Assembly (NCBI GenBank): GCA_023053685.1
Contig: JALIGW010000061.1
Coordinates: 1,506,001 to 1,570,000 of the forward strand
Direction: 5' to 3'
Length of the DNA: 64,000 nt
Source of the DNA: Diadophis punctatus similis
Taxonomy: Eukaryota; Chordata; Lepidosauria; Squamata; Dipsadidae
The stretch's first letter is position 1; each line of letters starts with the position of its first letter. The translations under genes and the position numbers were made by a program. Under the pieces are notes generated by a model. The model was not told the origin of the DNA and did no database searches. It was given only the letters and a program-made list of their open reading frames with translations. Of this stretch, positions 63,450-64,000 are shown in pieces.

Positions 63450-64000
63450 ACGCCCAGCTTCTGTGAATTCAAACTACAATGGAGTGAGGTTTGTTCCCCC
63501 AGATACTCACAGGTCTCAGCCAGGAACTCCACCCCCAGTTTCTGTGAATTCAAACTACAATGGAGTGAGGTTTGTTCCCCCAGATACTCACAGGTATCAG
63601 CCAGGAACTCCACCCCCAGCTTCTGTGAAATCAAACTACAATGGAGTGAGGTTTTTTCCCAGATACTCACAGGTCTCAGCCAGGAACTCCAACCCCAGCT
63701 TCTGTGAATTGAAAATACAATGCAGTGAGGTTTTTCCCCCCAGATACTCACAGGAATCAGCCAGGAACTCCACCCCCAGCTTCTGTGAATTCAAACTACA
63801 ATGCAGCGGGGTTTTTACCCACAGATACTCACAAGTCTCATCCAGGAACTCCACCCCCAGCTTCTGTGAATTCAAACTACAATGGATTGAGGTTTTGTCC
63901 CCCAGATACTCACACGTCTCAGCCAGGAACTCCACCAACAGTTTCTGTGAATTCAAACTACAATGGAGTGAGGTTTTGTTCCCCCAGATACTCACAGGTC
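63450..64000 (+). repeat. 969-bp tandem duplication, copy 2 (cut by window end)
   Basis: Second copy as far as the window reaches. The unusual tract monomer reads GCAGCGGGGTTTTTACCC here (63804-63820), against GCAGCTTGG in copy 1. The array clearly continues beyond the window. Confidence 0.83.

Larger units (their letters stand above)
1..64000 (+). repeat. 81-bp satellite array, whole window
   Basis: The window is filled by direct tandem copies of one monomer of about 81 bp (observed range about 78-83 bp in those measured). Every copy reads the same way, with GCTTCTG, GAATTC or a variant, ACTACAATG, GTGAGG, a T/C tract, AGATAC, and CAGGAACTCC in fixed order. No stretch of unrelated sequence interrupts it, and it is cut by both window edges. 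Monomers fall into recurring subtypes arranged in higher-order repeats of several sizes. I do not recognise the family. Satellite or large minisatellite DNA of a eukaryotic chromosome is the safest reading. Whether it is centromeric, subtelomeric or interstitial cannot be told from the sequence. Confidence 0.97.

Noticed and set aside
1..64000. CRISPR array
   Set aside because: Monomers are directly adjacent with no unique spacers, the whole 81 bp is repeated, and no cas genes are present.
1..64000. Centromeric alpha-satellite or a CENP-B box
   Set aside because: The monomer is 81 bp, not about 171 bp, and I found no sequence fitting the CENP-B box pattern. Centromere location is not excluded, only unsupported.
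1..64000. Telomeric, rDNA or tRNA-derived repeat
   Set aside because: No TTAGGG-type repeats, no rRNA-like sequence, and no A-box/B-box pair or cloverleaf was recognised in the monomer.
1..64000. Transposable element or insertion inside the array
   Set aside because: Every stretch inspected is made of the monomer; no terminal inverted repeats, target-site duplications, poly-A tails or coding remnants were found.

Overview
The whole 64 kb window is one uninterrupted head-to-tail satellite array. The monomer is about 81 bp, and division gives roughly 790 copies (not counted one by one). All copies lie in the same orientation. The array runs off both ends of the window. I see no gene, RNA gene, transposon, unique spacer or inverted segment anywhere in it. 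I do not recognise the monomer as a named satellite family. The context is eukaryotic. A vertebrate-like genome is suggested, though not proven, by a nearly CpG-free consensus and by repeated CG-to-TG or CG-to-CA differences between otherwise matching monomers, as expected from methylated-CpG decay.

In the phase starting at GCTTCTG, the monomer reads: an EcoRI site (nt 9-14), a start-like ATG followed almost at once by TGA (nt 23-31), a pyrimidine tract of about T6C5 ending in CAG (nt 34-46), ATACTCACAGGTCTC (nt 47-61), CCAGGAACTCC (nt 64-74) and a C-rich end, CCACCCCCA (nt 73-81). About ten subtypes recur, told apart at nt 12-31, in the pyrimidine tract, at nt 51-58 and at nt 75-80. Monomer length changes come mainly from the T/C tract, where the C run varies from 3 to 13.

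Layout. 1-21.3 kb: mosaic higher-order repeats (HORs) with tandem or dispersed duplications of 804 bp, 1.7 kb, 5.33 kb, 3.15 kb, 3.55 kb and 726 bp. 21.3-42.9 kb: two nearly identical tandem copies of a 10.8 kb super-unit, each built from three related units of about 3.4-3.7 kb. 42.9-44.3 kb: a further partial unit. 44.3-51.7 kb: two different 19-monomer tandem duplications and a nested 6-monomer one. 51.7-58 kb: return of the blocks seen at 8-14 kb, about 46.6 kb away. 58-64 kb: a run of ever shorter tandem duplications (18, 13, then 12 monomers), the last leaving the window.

There is no pathway or gene set to describe. The many open frames arise because 81 bp is 27 codons and the consensus lacks stops in two forward frames and one reverse frame. 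They overlap on both strands, mostly begin at GTG or TTG, and shift frame with C-run length. The points of real interest are the multi-level duplication history, the C-tract instability, the CpG decay, and the splice-site-like and start-stop motifs repeated hundreds of times.
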